Assembly: GCA_028554645.1 (NCBI GenBank)
Contig: JAQOOI010000064.1
Coordinates: forward strand, 1,612,001-1,676,000
DNA: 64,000 bases
Direction of reading: 5' to 3'
Source of the DNA: Omphalotus guepiniiformis
Taxonomy: Eukaryota; Basidiomycota; Agaricomycetes; Agaricales; Omphalotaceae
Shown here in pieces: positions 47,441 to 59,025 of this stretch. The translations under genes and the position numbers were made by a program. Each line of letters starts with the position of its first letter. Within the stretch, counting starts at the first letter, position 1. The notes under the pieces were generated by a model. It worked only from the letters and a program-made list of their open reading frames with translations, was not told the DNA's origin and did no database searches.

Positions 47441-49361
47441 ATGGCGCGAACTACCGGCAAAGCTTCCAAAGGGAAGGGCAAAGCAGCCTCTTCTTCTCAA
47501 ATTTCGGCAGTGGCCAAGAAAACTCGAGCCGGTCGAAAGACCGCGCAGATCAACCCTCACGAACAAGCCAATGAAGTCATCGCATGTATTGTCGACGTCT
47601 ATCGTCGTTACTTTGATAAACCACGAAAGAATCCCCCCAAGGTCTCAGAAATGACCAAGGCCGTGGAAAGTGCCACTCCCTTCATGGTATGTTGTATTTC
47701 TTATAGTTTTAATCTTTCATTCTTACATTTTCTCTTCTAGGATACTCTCTTTGAGCACGTCGACTTCGACATCGAGGATTTCTGTCCGCATGTGCGCCCG
47801 GTGTGGCTAGCTTTAGTGCGACTTTGCAACCCCCTCGAATCTCGACTCCCATCTCTTCACAAGACTGGTTGGTATATCTCGAAGGACGATCGACAGGAGA
47901 AACATAGTCTCGAGCCTGTAAGTCCTTATTCCACCGTAATCTTTTTAATCTTATTCAATATAATTTCCTAGTTTCACGACTTCGATACCATCCTCGGCGA
48001 CGATTGTGGCGACGACGATACCGTTCTTAGCAACTCAGAGGATGAGGTCCTCGAGTCTGACGACGAGTCCGTCCAAGTCAAGCCTGAGGTTCGTTTTCTT
48101 CTTCCTATTCCCTTCAAATTTCTTTCTTATATCCTTTCATATTCTAGCCTGTTCTGACTTCGAAAAAGCGAGCGCTCGAGCTGCTAGAAGACGACGACGA
48201 CATGGATCTCTTCTCTTTTAAGAAGCCTCGCGCGTCTACTCCTTCCAAAACACTCAAGACTGGTCCACCCGTTCGCGCAGTGAAGCCCAAACCGAAGCCC
48301 AAGCCTAAGGCAAAGGCCCCGACTCCCAAAGAGCCATCTCCTGTTGCTAGCGAAAGGTCGCCGACCCCTGCTCCTGCTTCATCAGCGAGGGCTGGTCCTT
48401 CTCATCAGGTCTCCGAGGCCGGCCTCTTCACACATCCTGCTAGCGACACGGTCTTCAACCTTGCCGACTTGCTCCATGCAACTCGAACCATCGACGCAGT
48501 AAGTCTCTTTCTTATTTATTTTATTACTCTTTCATTTATCTTTTATAGCTCACTGGCAGCTTGCCATGTACGCGATGTACCGCAGCTCACGCAGCAGAGA
48601 AGTGTGTCCCGCCCGAAATACAGAGCACCTCCTACAAATGCGCCGTCTGCTTCAAAAGCAGGCAACCTTGTTCATGGACCCTGACGCCGGCTCGTGCCCT
48701 CGAGATGCGAAATACGATCTACGGGTTGGCTCGTCAAGGTTCTCATAGTAAGTTTAATCATTTATTTCTTTTTATTTAACATCTTTTCTCATTTCCTCCT
48801 TATTCAGACCTCGGCGCAGAAGTTATTGGTCTCGTCGAGAAGATCTCTGTATACGACCAACTTCGCCGCAGCGTCTTGGACCTCGCCGACAACGCCAACA
48901 AGCTTCGCGAGTCCATCGAGCGGGACCAGGAGCACCTTCGTGGTTCAGTCACCGATCCTACCCTTCTTTTCAACATTCTTCATCGTAACGACCCTTCATT
49001 CAAGGACGAAATCGAAGATTTGAAGATGATAGGCGCGGGCTTGGGCTGGGACATGTCGGTTTTGGATCGAGACTCGAGCTTGGTGAAAACGGAGACTGGT
49101 TTTCAGATCCAACCGAGTTCGTCGCGCCTTCCCCTCGACTTCTCTAAATCCGACACTCGCAGCACCATCGAGCGCATGGTAACCTCGGCTCTCGTGCCTC
49201 TTCGCTCTTCGGCGAATGCTTCATCTTCCCGGGTACCTGCGTCGGCTGGTTCTTCCTTTCCATCCTCCCTCCCTACCATTACGACACTCAACACCGCCCG
49301 TTCCCCGGTGGAGGAGGAAAGCGTTGGTCGGATCCTGGCAGAGGATAGTCCGGAGAGGTGA
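47441..49361 (+). CDS. Antisense gene 1 of Gypsy A: six-cysteine protein, six exons
   Basis: Exons 47441-47686, 47741-47917, 47972-48088, 48148-48498, 48549-48747, 48808-49361. All five introns are 50-60 bp, start GTAAGT, GTATGT or GTTCGT and end TAG/CAG, and joining gives one 547-aa frame. It begins with a basic Lys/Ala/Ser-rich N-terminus, then an acidic stretch, a Pro/Lys-rich linker and a cysteine cluster (C304, C307, C316, C328, C331, C338: C-x2-C-x8-C-x11-C-x2-C-x6-C). A helical region and a Ser-rich tail follow. The cluster resembles Zn2Cys6 DNA-binding modules with a longer first spacing. It runs inward from the 3' LTR, antisense to pol. The function is unknown; DNA binding is an inference. 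Splice sites are by eye. Confidence 0.75.
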
Positions 49362-50109
49362 CTCGGGATCTTCGTCGAGGCGTAGCCTACAGTCTTCGGA
49401 CTTTAAATAATATTTTCATTACATCGCAGCAGGGAGTCTCTTTATAGAGCTCCAAAATCATTATATCTAGCAAGGGTTCTCTTCATAGAGGCCCAAATAT
49501 CTTTGTTTTTCATTTCTTGTACCATGTACATAGAAATCTCGTGGCCTTAGTGCCAAATAAAAGCTTTCATGTTCTTTCTTTATGTGTGAATCCATTGTTA
49601 AGTTCAAATTTAATTTAATATCTTTAAGATTGCCTTCGTCGAGGCTGTAAGTATGGACTCGACTTAGAGAAATCCCAGCTCGAAGGTAATAAGTAGTAAC
49701 TAGACCCCTTTATTTATAAGTCTCGTGCCCTTACTTATCACTTCTGTGCCTCAGGCACTTATTTGTTCGTTTCAACCAATCTTAGATGTTGATTTATTGA
49801 AATCTAAAACACTTAAGTTTCGTTTTTAGAAATTTCAAAATTCTATGTCCTAGATGGACTCCTCTCCCCCAAACCAAAAGAAGTTCAGCGTCCCCGCTGC
49901 ATATCTCGGCTAGTCCTTAGTTAAGTCCAGGGTGCCTTAATCAGTCGGGCATGTTACTTCGTCGAAGGGACCAGGAGTTCCGCTTTCAGTCAGAAAAGTA
50001 TAAAGGAGGGTCGCCGAAGGTGGGTCCAAGTTATCAGTACACTTTAAGACCTTCAACCTGCATTCTCGACCTTACTTTCGTCTTCTTCTCGTTCATATTT
50101 CATCGTCAC
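49362..50109 (+). other. Spacer between the two antisense genes, with a second purine-tract copy
   Basis: AT-rich 3' region of antisense gene 1, then at 49863-49878 the same 16-base TCTCCCCCAAACCAAA as next to the 3' LTR, then a leader for antisense gene 2. The partial likeness of the sequence after both tracts (GTCCCCG...ATCGG/CTCGG...AGTC) suggests that tract plus gene is a duplicated unit. Confidence 0.55.
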
Positions 50110-51434
50110 ATGGCTCGAGGATCCAACAAGACCTGGCCCGAGAGGGATCAATGGTTAAAGGAGACTCAAGAGGCCATTACTGCCGCTCAAGCCGTTCAAG
50201 CCTTCCCCAAAGCCAGTCCCAAGCTTCTAGGACCAGTCGTGACGGCTCTAGCCGATCATATGGTTTGTTTATTATATTCTTCAGGCTTCGTCGAGCTCAT
50301 ATTTCTTCATAGTCAAAGCCTTTGAATGCCAAAGTGGTGGCCAAGGATGATATCGCCTTTGATACCTTCCAGAAAGGACTCAACACTGTGATAGCTATTA
50401 CAGAGATTGATGGGGTAAATCGTCCCTACCATCTAAATGGGCTCGAGGAGTTCTTTGCCAAGCTCGAGGTGCTTCGACAGCCCACTCGCAAGCGCAAGGT
50501 AACTCTCCTCTTTCCTCATTAATCTTTACAAGCTTCATTCTATACTCTTCACAGAACGTTAAATCTCCTCTTATCATCGAAGACGATGATGATGATGATG
50601 AGATCGAGTTCGTCGGAGGTCGGATTGCTTCTACTCCAGTAAGTATCCATATTTCTTAGGTCGAGACTCCGACTTGACCTAAGTTTAGGACTATAAAGCC
50701 GGACTCGCAGCCGCATTGGGTCTTTCTGCATCCATGCATGCCCCTTCTCAAGAATTAAGCCTTCCACCTGGCCTCAAGTTCAACAAGAAGGTCAGGGTAA
50801 GTGCGGTGTCTTCTTATCCATCATATTATAACTTCGCCGAACGTTCAGGACGTCGCGAATCGTTCTTCTACTCTTTCATTGGCCCTCGGCGATGTACCTG
50901 GAATGGATGTACGTTCTCGTTCCTACCTCAAGGCCATGTATTACTTATCAGTTGCTCAGGATAACATTGCAGCTGCCAATGGCAAGCGCATTCGCCTCGA
51001 GCAACCCATTTCCGATCTTCGTGAGGATATTGAGGGTAAGTAAGCATGGGTTCTCCCTGTCTCGACCCTACTGATCATATTGACCAGAGGATAAGACCCT
51101 ACGAGAAGCCGCCATCGCTACAACTTTCCGTCATATCGCGCTCACTCCATATCTCGAACTGCCCAAGCTTAGCGTCGAAGCTTTACGCTCAGTTCTCAAT
51201 TTCCTTCGTACCGAACAAGTCACTCTTCAGCATGCTGTACATTTCCATGCCAATCAATACCAGTTCGTTGTTAAACAGATGGACAACATTCAACGAGAGC
51301 AATTTAGTCGTCTCTCAGTCGAGGACAAGCAAACCGCTGATTCTTCATCTTCGGGGACCCCTCAAGATGCTACCATGGAGGAGGCTGGGTCTAGCTCGGC
51401 TGATACCACAGCTACCAACTCTAGCAGTGCCTAA
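50110..51434 (+). CDS. Antisense gene 2 of Gypsy A: six-exon protein
   Basis: Exons 50110-50262, 50313-50498, 50555-50638, 50689-50796, 50849-51035, 51088-51434. Introns of 50-56 bp have GT-AG ends, and the joined frame is 354 aa. Both antisense genes start Met-Ala-Arg, have an exon 1 ending in ATG before the GT donor, have six exons, and carry an acidic linker after the first domains. This hints at common descent, though gene 2 has no cysteine cluster. The C-terminal third looks helical with a Ser/Thr-rich tail. The stop is 192 bp from the end of pol, tail to tail. I recognise no family, and its role is unknown. Confidence 0.7.
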
Positions 51435-51625
51435 GTAAGTTTCGTCGATCCCCATAATCTAGTTCTTTCTAATTGAATTGTTGTGAGAATAGGCGCTAGA
51501 CCCTGTATTCAGAGTCTCCAACCTACTTTACACTCCCAACTCATGATATAGTTCATATACCTTCGTACATATAACTCTTTTGAGTTTCTTATTACTGTCA
51601 TTACTTCGAGCCTTCAGAATATCGA

Positions 51626-54600
51626 TTAAGTACCACTTCGACGCAATAGAACAAACTGTTTATTGCTTCTAGTTCGTACTCCAGTGATCTCTTCAGGTTC
51701 TGCGCTTAAATCCCTCTCAGGAGAAGGATGATCATCTTCTTCATCAGAATCATCTTCATATTCCTCATCCCGAGGCATTCTTAAGTTCGGAATGGAGTCA
51801 AAAATGTAATCTCGACTTTGTTCGTCGTAAGTATCCTCATCTTCGTTCACCATACGTTCTAACTGTTCTGCAGTAAGGTCTACGAGGTCTAGCACGTTCG
51901 TAGGTAGGTCTATAGGCTCATATCTTGCAAAATGCGGCAGTACGCGAAAGGCAGCAATCTTTTCTTTAAGTACCGAGCCATCCATTTCAGCAATAATGTA
52001 GGCACCACCCTTAGTTCGTCTGATGACAATCATAGGTCCTCTATACCTTGGATACATCTTCCTGTCCAAGCTCTTCTCAATTTGAGTGTTTCGAACTTGT
52101 ACTAGAGTTCCAGGTTTGAAATCATAGTCTTTTATTACATGTTCATAATCTTGTTCAAACTTCTTCATAGTTCTTCTTTTCTCTTCGTCGACCCTGGAAA
52201 TCATGCCCATAACATGAGTTCTATGCTTTGCCAAGGCTCTAGCCCTGTAGCCGATCAATTCTTCGTAAGTAAGGACTCTATCTGGTACTTCTACCAACCA
52301 AGTTGATTCTATAAGGTCTAGAGGCAGTATTGGTTCTGCTCCAGTTACTAAGAAGTAAGGAGAACATCCAAATCCTCTTCTAGTTGTTACTCTGTCTGCC
52401 CAAAGCACATGTTTGAGAAACCAGTACCAACGTTTAAGATCACCTCCCGTTGCTTTTACTAAAGCTTGACGGATATCAAAGTGTGCTCTTTCAATCTTTC
52501 CATTGGCTTGAGAATTATAGGCTGAGATACGAATCCCTTTAATCCCATACTTCTCTTCCAGCCATTTCAACATTGCAATCATGCTTCTAGCATTATCAGT
52601 TACCACTTCTTGAGGGCAACCCCATCTACATATTATATCTTCAAAGAACCATTCGCCTAAGGCTCGAGCTGTCTCATCTCTGATTGCTCGTCCCTCTGAC
52701 CAAGAAGATAAAGCACATCGGCCATGTACAACGTTCTTACAGCCATTACTAGCCGGAGATACTTTGAATACATCCACATGTACCTTCTGGAACAGAGAAG
52801 GGGTGTGAGTAAGGGTAGGTGGTATTTTCAATAGCGCTAGAGCTCGATCTTGACATGCCTGACACGTTTTCACGAACCAGTTGACATCTCGCTCCAGTTC
52901 TGGCCACCAGAACCTCTTTTCTATCACAGCCTTCGTAGCATACATTCCTTTGTGTCCCAAATGATCATGAGCACTATGCAGGATATACATACGGCGTCCT
53001 TTCTCAACTATCAGCTGATGTTGTCCACCAACTTCATCATTTCTTCGATACATACGTCCTTTCTTGTCGACGAAGTATCGAGACGCCTTCGAAAGAAATT
53101 TCTTTCGAGCTCGAGCATCCATCTCATCCAGCATATCCGACTCAGGATGCATTAAGAACTCTTTTATTCTTGGTAGCAGTCGATCTAGCTCAATCCCTAT
53201 GGTAGTTCTATGTTCTTCCATATAAGGATGATCATGTTCCCATTCTTCTGTCGATTCAGGAGCTACTAGAACCTGTGCAAACTGGTCTAGAGTCTTTCCT
53301 TGTTCAAATAGTATGTGTTCTCGCCAGTAGGCGAATCTTCGTTCTTCTTCAATTAATTCTTGAATATCATCTTCGAAGTCTTCTACTGACAAGGCTAGAC
53401 CCTGTAAGTATCCACCTCTAGAGTCTATCTCATGCTTAAAGTCTTCAAAGTCATAAGGGCCCTGCTCATTCTCATCTTCCTGACGAAACCGCAATGGTTC
53501 CCCATCATCTTTATCTAGATAATCTTCCTCTTCAGCAGGTAATCTCTCTGTTGGTTCACTACCCGGTGGTGGTCTAGATAGTCCATCAGGTCCATGTATA
53601 GACCCCTTGATATGTACCAATTCAAAGTGATACTTTCTTATTTCTTCAATCCAACGATTAATAGTTGCATTTGGGCCACTACTTGGGTTATCTAACATCC
53701 CTTTTATGTAGCTAGCATCCGTTTCTACAGTTAGATCCCTACAACCATAAGTTTGGTAGTAAGTATGGGCTAGCGCGAGCTTGAGCCCATATAACTCTCT
53801 CTTAGGCTGTGAGAACCTTGCTTCTCGTTCATTTAATGTTATAGATCCAAAGTAGTTATAAAACTTCTTCTTAGGATCTTTAGGATCTCTTTGGTATAAA
53901 TAATATCCTACAGCCATCCATGATGTATCCACTGCTAGAGTAATGCCGCTAGACAACGAATAATCAATTGGTTTCAATGCAGGAGCATTTCTAACGCCTT
54001 CTTTTAATAGCTCGACGGCTTCTAACTCTTTTTCTCCTATCTCAAAGGGAACTTGTGAACTAGTCATCCTCGTGAGGGGTCTAGCCTTCTTTGCATAGTC
54101 TTTAATGAACATCCTGAGTTGTCCTGCAGTCCCCAAGAATGATTTAACGTGTGTACGCTTCGTCCATTGAGTTGCATCCCATGACAAAATGGTCTTAGCC
54201 ATCTTTTCTTCAGGTAATTCACCCTCATACGAGACTCTATGTCCCACAACATTTCCTTCTGCGCAGCAAATGAATGCTTTAGGTCCTGAGAAGGTTCCTC
54301 CAGCATGTTTCATTCGTTGAACAATTCTATTCATATTTTGCATGTGTTCCCATACAAATCTTCTAATTCCACTGTTCTCAGGAATTGTTTCGTATCCTCC
54401 ACCTTCGAGCTCATATCTAGTAGACGGTCCTTTCACTGGAACATCATCTATATAGGGTCTCGTTATGTGTGGAATTTCTTCTTTCAATATATAAGTGATA
54501 TCATCATGATAGATTGGTACTGAGTTAGTCCAACCCATTGGTAGTTTTACAAGTCGGTGAGGGCCAAAAGGAGTTTGAAACGTCGTCAAATCCCTCGATC

Positions 54601-55674
54601 CCTCATCTACGAGCCTTTCATCATAGCCTACAAATACATCTAGCAGTCCAATACAAGATCTGCCTGCAAAGCTTCTAGCTATATCAGCCGTAGCAGGAGG
54701 TATGCCTGAGTGTTGAATTGTGACCTTATTTAACGGTTCTAGACTGTGTACTAGCCGTAAACTTTTGCCATCTTTCTTCAAAACACAGAACCATCTGGAT
54801 CTATAAGAGGAGCTCGAGGGTTCGTAGACCCCAGAATCAATCTTATCTTTAATTATTTTGCATACATCTCCATAGATCCCGGGCGGAATAGGTATATTCC
54901 TCTCGACCCATGGAGTATGTGGTATAACAGGAAATTTAACAGGTGGAAAGAACTCTGTCTTGAAAGTTCCCCCTTCTGAAGCTTCCCATGCAAAACCTTT
55001 CTCTTGTACCTTCATTAAGTGATGTACTAGCTTCATTTCTTCAGGCCATAAGAAGTCTTCATCATGATTCTTCTCAATAATAGCTTTTCTTTCTTCATTA
55101 TAACGTTCTCCAGGTGTGAAGTCTGGTGGATTTGGTGACAAAGTCGGCATCCCTTCTAGCGGGTCACCAGTTATGTGCCTTTCTATCCTGAACTCTTCTG
55201 GAAGCGTAGTTTTTACTGGTTTCACTTTTATTGCCACAGGTTTGTACTTACTGCCGAATACTGCAAACGGTTTTCGAAATCTAGCCTTACTTCCACGAGG
55301 TAGGATCCTACAGTGTAAGTTTGGCATTCGCCGAACCATTTTCTCAGTTCGAGCAGCCGTATTGAATACAGTAGCTGCCTCGAGACCCTCATACGCAGGT
55401 CTCGAAGGTACTTTCTCATCCTGTACTCTAGCTTCACGCCAAGTACAATATACCTTGCAATTATCTTCGGTTATTTCCTTCTTCATGTAGCTTTTAAGCA
55501 TAAGGGCAGCCTTGGGATCACTCTCTTCAATGCTAGCTCGAGATGCATATACATATGCCTCAGCCTTCTCATTATTAGAGAATGTCTCCTCATCAGGCAG
55601 TCTATACCCAGTTATTTCATATCTACCATCTTTTCCTAGGCCAATACTTACAGCAACCTCTCCCTGATGGCCTG
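51626..55674 (-). CDS. Gypsy A Pol: RT, RNase H, integrase
   Basis: 1291 aa from the first ATG (55501). The frame is open further upstream and overlaps the protease ORF, so it is probably reached by a -1 shift at 55693-55699. RT YIDD at about residue 350 (54443-54454); RNase H VDTSW about 520 and ETDASY about 590; integrase zinc-binding HDHLGHKG ... CQACQ about 835-885; catalytic D about 912 (HVDVF), D969 (VTDNA) and E about 1007 (NGKIERAH). An acidic C-terminus follows, without a chromodomain. There are no internal stops. Confidence 0.92.
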
Positions 55675-57027
55675 TCAGATCTTCGAGGATTGAAAATTTC
55701 CATCTTGTGGACTTCTTTCCTCTTCTGCAGCTTTTTGGGTAGCTGGTGTAAGTTTTTCTTCTCCTTCAGGCTTCGGTCCAATACCTCTGCCTCGTTCATA
55801 TGTTCCCATTGTGCAGGTCATGCCAGAATTAGGGTCTCGAATCGTTAATTCTTGACTTCCATCCTTATTTGTCTTAATATTACTTTCTGTTAAAACATCG
55901 AAGGGTCTTCCCAACAGAACTTTATATGGAGCTTTATCCATCACATGAATCTGCATATAAACGACTATTTCACCAAAGGTAAACGGTACGTTCCTAGCTA
56001 GACCCCTGGTTGGGCTTAGCTGTCCACTAGCACTTTGCATATGGATAACAGTCTTTGGATCCCAGGCTAGACCTAGTCCCATTGCTATATCCGTGTCCAT
56101 TGATACTATTTGAGACCCACTGTCAAGTATACACTCGACTGGCCCTTGTTTATTAATATCAGGAAAGATAACTCGCAGACTATCACTTGGTCTGGCTACA
56201 ATGATAATCTTTCCTCGTTCAGATGGCGGAACATCTTCGAGATATTGTTCTACAACATCTACATGGACTAAAGATCCTGTTTGCAAGCCGCTCGAGCCTT
56301 CGAGGACCTGTACAAAGCAGTCTCCCCATGCTAGATCATCAATATCCACTACTTGAGTGTCATATGGCAAAGAGATAGAATCCTCAGGTAGATCAGTGTC
56401 TTCTGGGTTTTCCTCGTCTCTAATCTCTTGTACAAATGCCTTTAGAGGCCTCTTATATACTCGACTATTCTTAGTCTTTCTATTCAATATTTTCTGCAAA
56501 GTAGGGGAAATAGCAATTACTTCTTCCATACTTATAGGTATTTCACTCTTTAATATCTTCGTTGCAACTTCTTCAGCAACTCCAGGCCTGTACACGCCAC
56601 TTTGTAGTTTGTATTCAGGTCCCTTAGGCAAATCAAATGTTACTTTCTTCTTCGCCGAGCCTCGAGACTCTTCTATATCCACACTAGGTGTTCTAGCGGT
56701 CACTGGGGACGTTTCTAGACCCTCCTTTGGTGGTTGGATTCGTCTCTCAATAGGCTTTATGTTATCAAATGGTCTTTTATTTAAGTTTTTGGTTTCCGGG
56801 ACGTTATGCGCGGGCGCCTCTTTGCCTAATTCGGGCTCAGGGGTTTCCAACGACTCATCCGTCATGTTTATGGGTTTATACAAGTGTCGATTAAAGTTCT
56901 TAGGACGCTCTAGCACCACTTCGAGGCGTCTAGACGTCTTTCCAGCATTATCTTCCTCCGGAGCTTTGCTGGGAACAGGGCTAGGTAACTTCTTTGCACC
57001 AACTAGCACCTGTTTAAGCTCCTTCAT
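55675..57027 (-). CDS. Gypsy A ORF2: aspartic protease-containing protein
   Basis: 450 aa. The N-terminal 150 residues are Pro/Lys/Glu-rich. The C-terminal half has a retropepsin-like active site (CILDSGSQIVSM near 56107-56142), a GLGLAWD region and a flap-like VLLGRPFDV motif. It lies in the -1 frame relative to gag, whose stop is 8 bases before this ATG. The frame is also open across the gag stop, so either reinitiation or a -1 shift could produce it. Confidence 0.85.
   Translation of the reverse strand: MKELKQVLVGAKKLPSPVPSKAPEEDNAGKTSRRLEVVLERPKNFNRHLYKPINMTDESLETPEPELGKEAPAHNVPETKNLNKRPFDNIKPIERRIQPPKEGLETSPVTARTPSVDIEESRGSAKKKVTFDLPKGPEYKLQSGVYRPGVAEEVATKILKSEIPISMEEVIAISPTLQKILNRKTKNSRVYKRPLKAFVQEIRDEENPEDTDLPEDSISLPYDTQVVDIDDLAWGDCFVQVLEGSSGLQTGSLVHVDVVEQYLEDVPPSERGKIIIVARPSDSLRVIFPDINKQGPVECILDSGSQIVSMDTDIAMGLGLAWDPKTVIHMQSASGQLSPTRGLARNVPFTFGEIVVYMQIHVMDKAPYKVLLGRPFDVLTESNIKTNKDGSQELTIRDPNSGMTCTMGTYERGRGIGPKPEGEEKLTPATQKAAEEERSPQDGNFQSSKI
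55693..55699 (-). promoter_or_regulatory. Candidate -1 frameshift heptamer A AAT TTT
   Basis: In the protease frame the codons read GGA AAT TTT, giving the X XXY YYZ heptamer AAATTTT about 15 bases before the ORF stop (55675-55677). Slipping back one base leads straight into the open frame upstream of the first pol ATG. Confidence 0.6.
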
Positions 57028-57035
57028 CGAAAGTA

Positions 57036-58613
57036 TTAGTTTTTCGAACCTCCAGGAGTGTTTATAGACACTTGTCCATCAGACAAGGCCTTATACTCAA
57101 CTCCCATCCTTTCTAGCTGTTCAAGTACTTGTACAGCCAATGTATCAACTTCATTATTTTCCATTCCCAGGGGGCTAGCTTCGTGCAGCTGCACCTGGTA
57201 TGCATTTGGCATAGATTCTACTTCATATAAGAACTGATCTGGGTGGACTTCTACATCCCATCCCTTCTCTTTTGCAATTTTCTCAATCTTTTCTTTTCTA
57301 GTCTCTTTATCTCCTTCATTTATCCAAGGAAGTGGCGAACCATCCTTTAGTTCCCATCTATTCCTCGCATTTCGCTTCATCCATCCCTTACTTACAAAGT
57401 GATGTTGAGCTGGACAGTCTTGTGAACCATGTCCTCTGCCTCCACACATGAAACAAGCTAGATCACGGGCAGGCATAACTCTACTCGTGTCCAGAAGTCC
57501 TCTGTTAGGCATAGAAGACATACCAACATTCGTCGAAGACGCTAGACCCATATTTCCAGTGTTTCTACTTGACATTTGTACCATCCTTATCAAGGACTTC
57601 ATCATCTCTTGATTCTGGTTCGTCATAGTGTCTAGCTTCTGGTGAATGGTCTTAATTTTCGTCTCGTTATCATCTACTGTGTACGAAATCTTTCGTTCCC
57701 ACTCATTCTGTGCTTCTTCCTGCTTTATAGCAGTTAACCTGTCAGTCATAGATGGTCGGCTCGAGAGGGGTCTAGCTCCAGTGTTTATGACACCTGGTAG
57801 GCTCCAACTCGCTCCTACATCATATAATTCCTCAGGAGGAATAGCACATACAGCTTTTGCAGCTTTTACAACTTGCTCTAGAGTCCAAGGATCATCTCTT
57901 CGACGAACCCCTTCTCCAGTACCATTAGTTGATAATTTTCGAATAACTCTCTTTCTAAACTGTTCTTCTAGAGCAGCTAGATATCCTTGTACTGCCTCGA
58001 AGTTCGAGATGACAGCATGTCCACTCATTAACTTCTTTGCTTCAATCTGATACGCCCTCGAGAAGGCCAAAAGCTTCTCTAGTTGACCAGATGGCACTAG
58101 CATGTACTTTTCAATTACACTCATGAGCCTCTGCTTCGAGCCATATCCGTCCTTATCACTAGAATCCGGATAGCAGTCAAGCAAGGCAACTCTAAATGTT
58201 TCCCAATCATCTCCTGAAGCTGCATCAAGCGTAGCTAGCTCCTTTCTCGTCTCATAAGTCATGTATTTCAAGGCTAGATGGATCTTCGCCATCTCAGATC
58301 TGATATTTAAAGTCCTAAAGATTTCCTCTAAGTCCTCGAGCCATCCTGCAAGTTTCTCAGGACGATCTCTATCAAATATGGGTGCCTTCTTTGAGACTTT
58401 CGGTAACTGCTCGTTTTGTACTTCGGCGAGCACCTCAGCAGGTAGCTCTCGTAAGTATGCATCTACTACTTCAGTTTGTTGAGGTCGGCGCGGCCGATTT
58501 CCTCCAGGATTTCGATTCGCCGCAGCCTCATCATTATTTGGTTGTCTCTGCTGCTGTGGGTTTCGCCCTTGACCAGCAGGTCCAGCAGTAGCATTATTTC
58601 CTTCATCAGGCAT
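57036..58613 (-). CDS. Gypsy A Gag
   Basis: 525 aa from the first in-frame ATG. The frame stays open upstream to about 58870 without an ATG, so a longer or differently initiated form is possible. A capsid-like helical region occupies the middle; one standard CCHC knuckle (CFMCGGRGHGSQDC, near 57423-57464) is present. The frame ends AAA-AAC-TAA just upstream of ORF2. Intact. Confidence 0.88.
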   Translation of the reverse strand: MPDEGNNATAGPAGQGRNPQQQRQPNNDEAAANRNPGGNRPRRPQQTEVVDAYLRELPAEVLAEVQNEQLPKVSKKAPIFDRDRPEKLAGWLEDLEEIFRTLNIRSEMAKIHLALKYMTYETRKELATLDAASGDDWETFRVALLDCYPDSSDKDGYGSKQRLMSVIEKYMLVPSGQLEKLLAFSRAYQIEAKKLMSGHAVISNFEAVQGYLAALEEQFRKRVIRKLSTNGTGEGVRRRDDPWTLEQVVKAAKAVCAIPPEELYDVGASWSLPGVINTGARPLSSRPSMTDRLTAIKQEEAQNEWERKISYTVDDNETKIKTIHQKLDTMTNQNQEMMKSLIRMVQMSSRNTGNMGLASSTNVGMSSMPNRGLLDTSRVMPARDLACFMCGGRGHGSQDCPAQHHFVSKGWMKRNARNRWELKDGSPLPWINEGDKETRKEKIEKIAKEKGWDVEVHPDQFLYEVESMPNAYQVQLHEASPLGMENNEVDTLAVQVLEQLERMGVEYKALSDGQVSINTPGGSKN

Positions 58614-59003
58614 GTTTGTAAAATCAGAGAATTCAGGACTTGGTAGTCTTATATCTCCTATAACTTCGTTTGTTCCTCTATACCTCTCTCTAGACAGAGG
58701 CAAGTTGTTTCGAACAGGGATTCTACTACGACGAGGGGGTCTAGACTCGAATATTAATTCTTCTTGTCCAGCCTCACGGGAATTTCGTGTAGTTCTAGGT
58801 TTTCCACGACGGCTAGAGTCACTAATCTTTGCAAGAGACTCGGATTCGAAGTAGAATACCTTGAAGTGTTATGCAAATGTACAATTTCCACTTCGAGAGG
58901 CAAATCAAATCGTCAATTCAATTCGCCGAGGTCAAAAGACAGCGATATTTAGACACAGGGGTCTTTCAAGAGTAAAACTCGATATAATTGTTTTCTGAAA
59001 CTA

Positions 59004-59022
59004 CCCCTCGCGGTGGGCTCCA
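59004..59022 (-). promoter_or_regulatory. Gypsy A primer-binding site
   Basis: TGGAGCCCACCGCGAGGGG on the minus strand, three bases after the 5' LTR. It begins with the TGG expected opposite a tRNA CCA end. I cannot name the tRNA from memory with confidence. Confidence 0.7.
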
Positions 59023-59025
59023 GAT

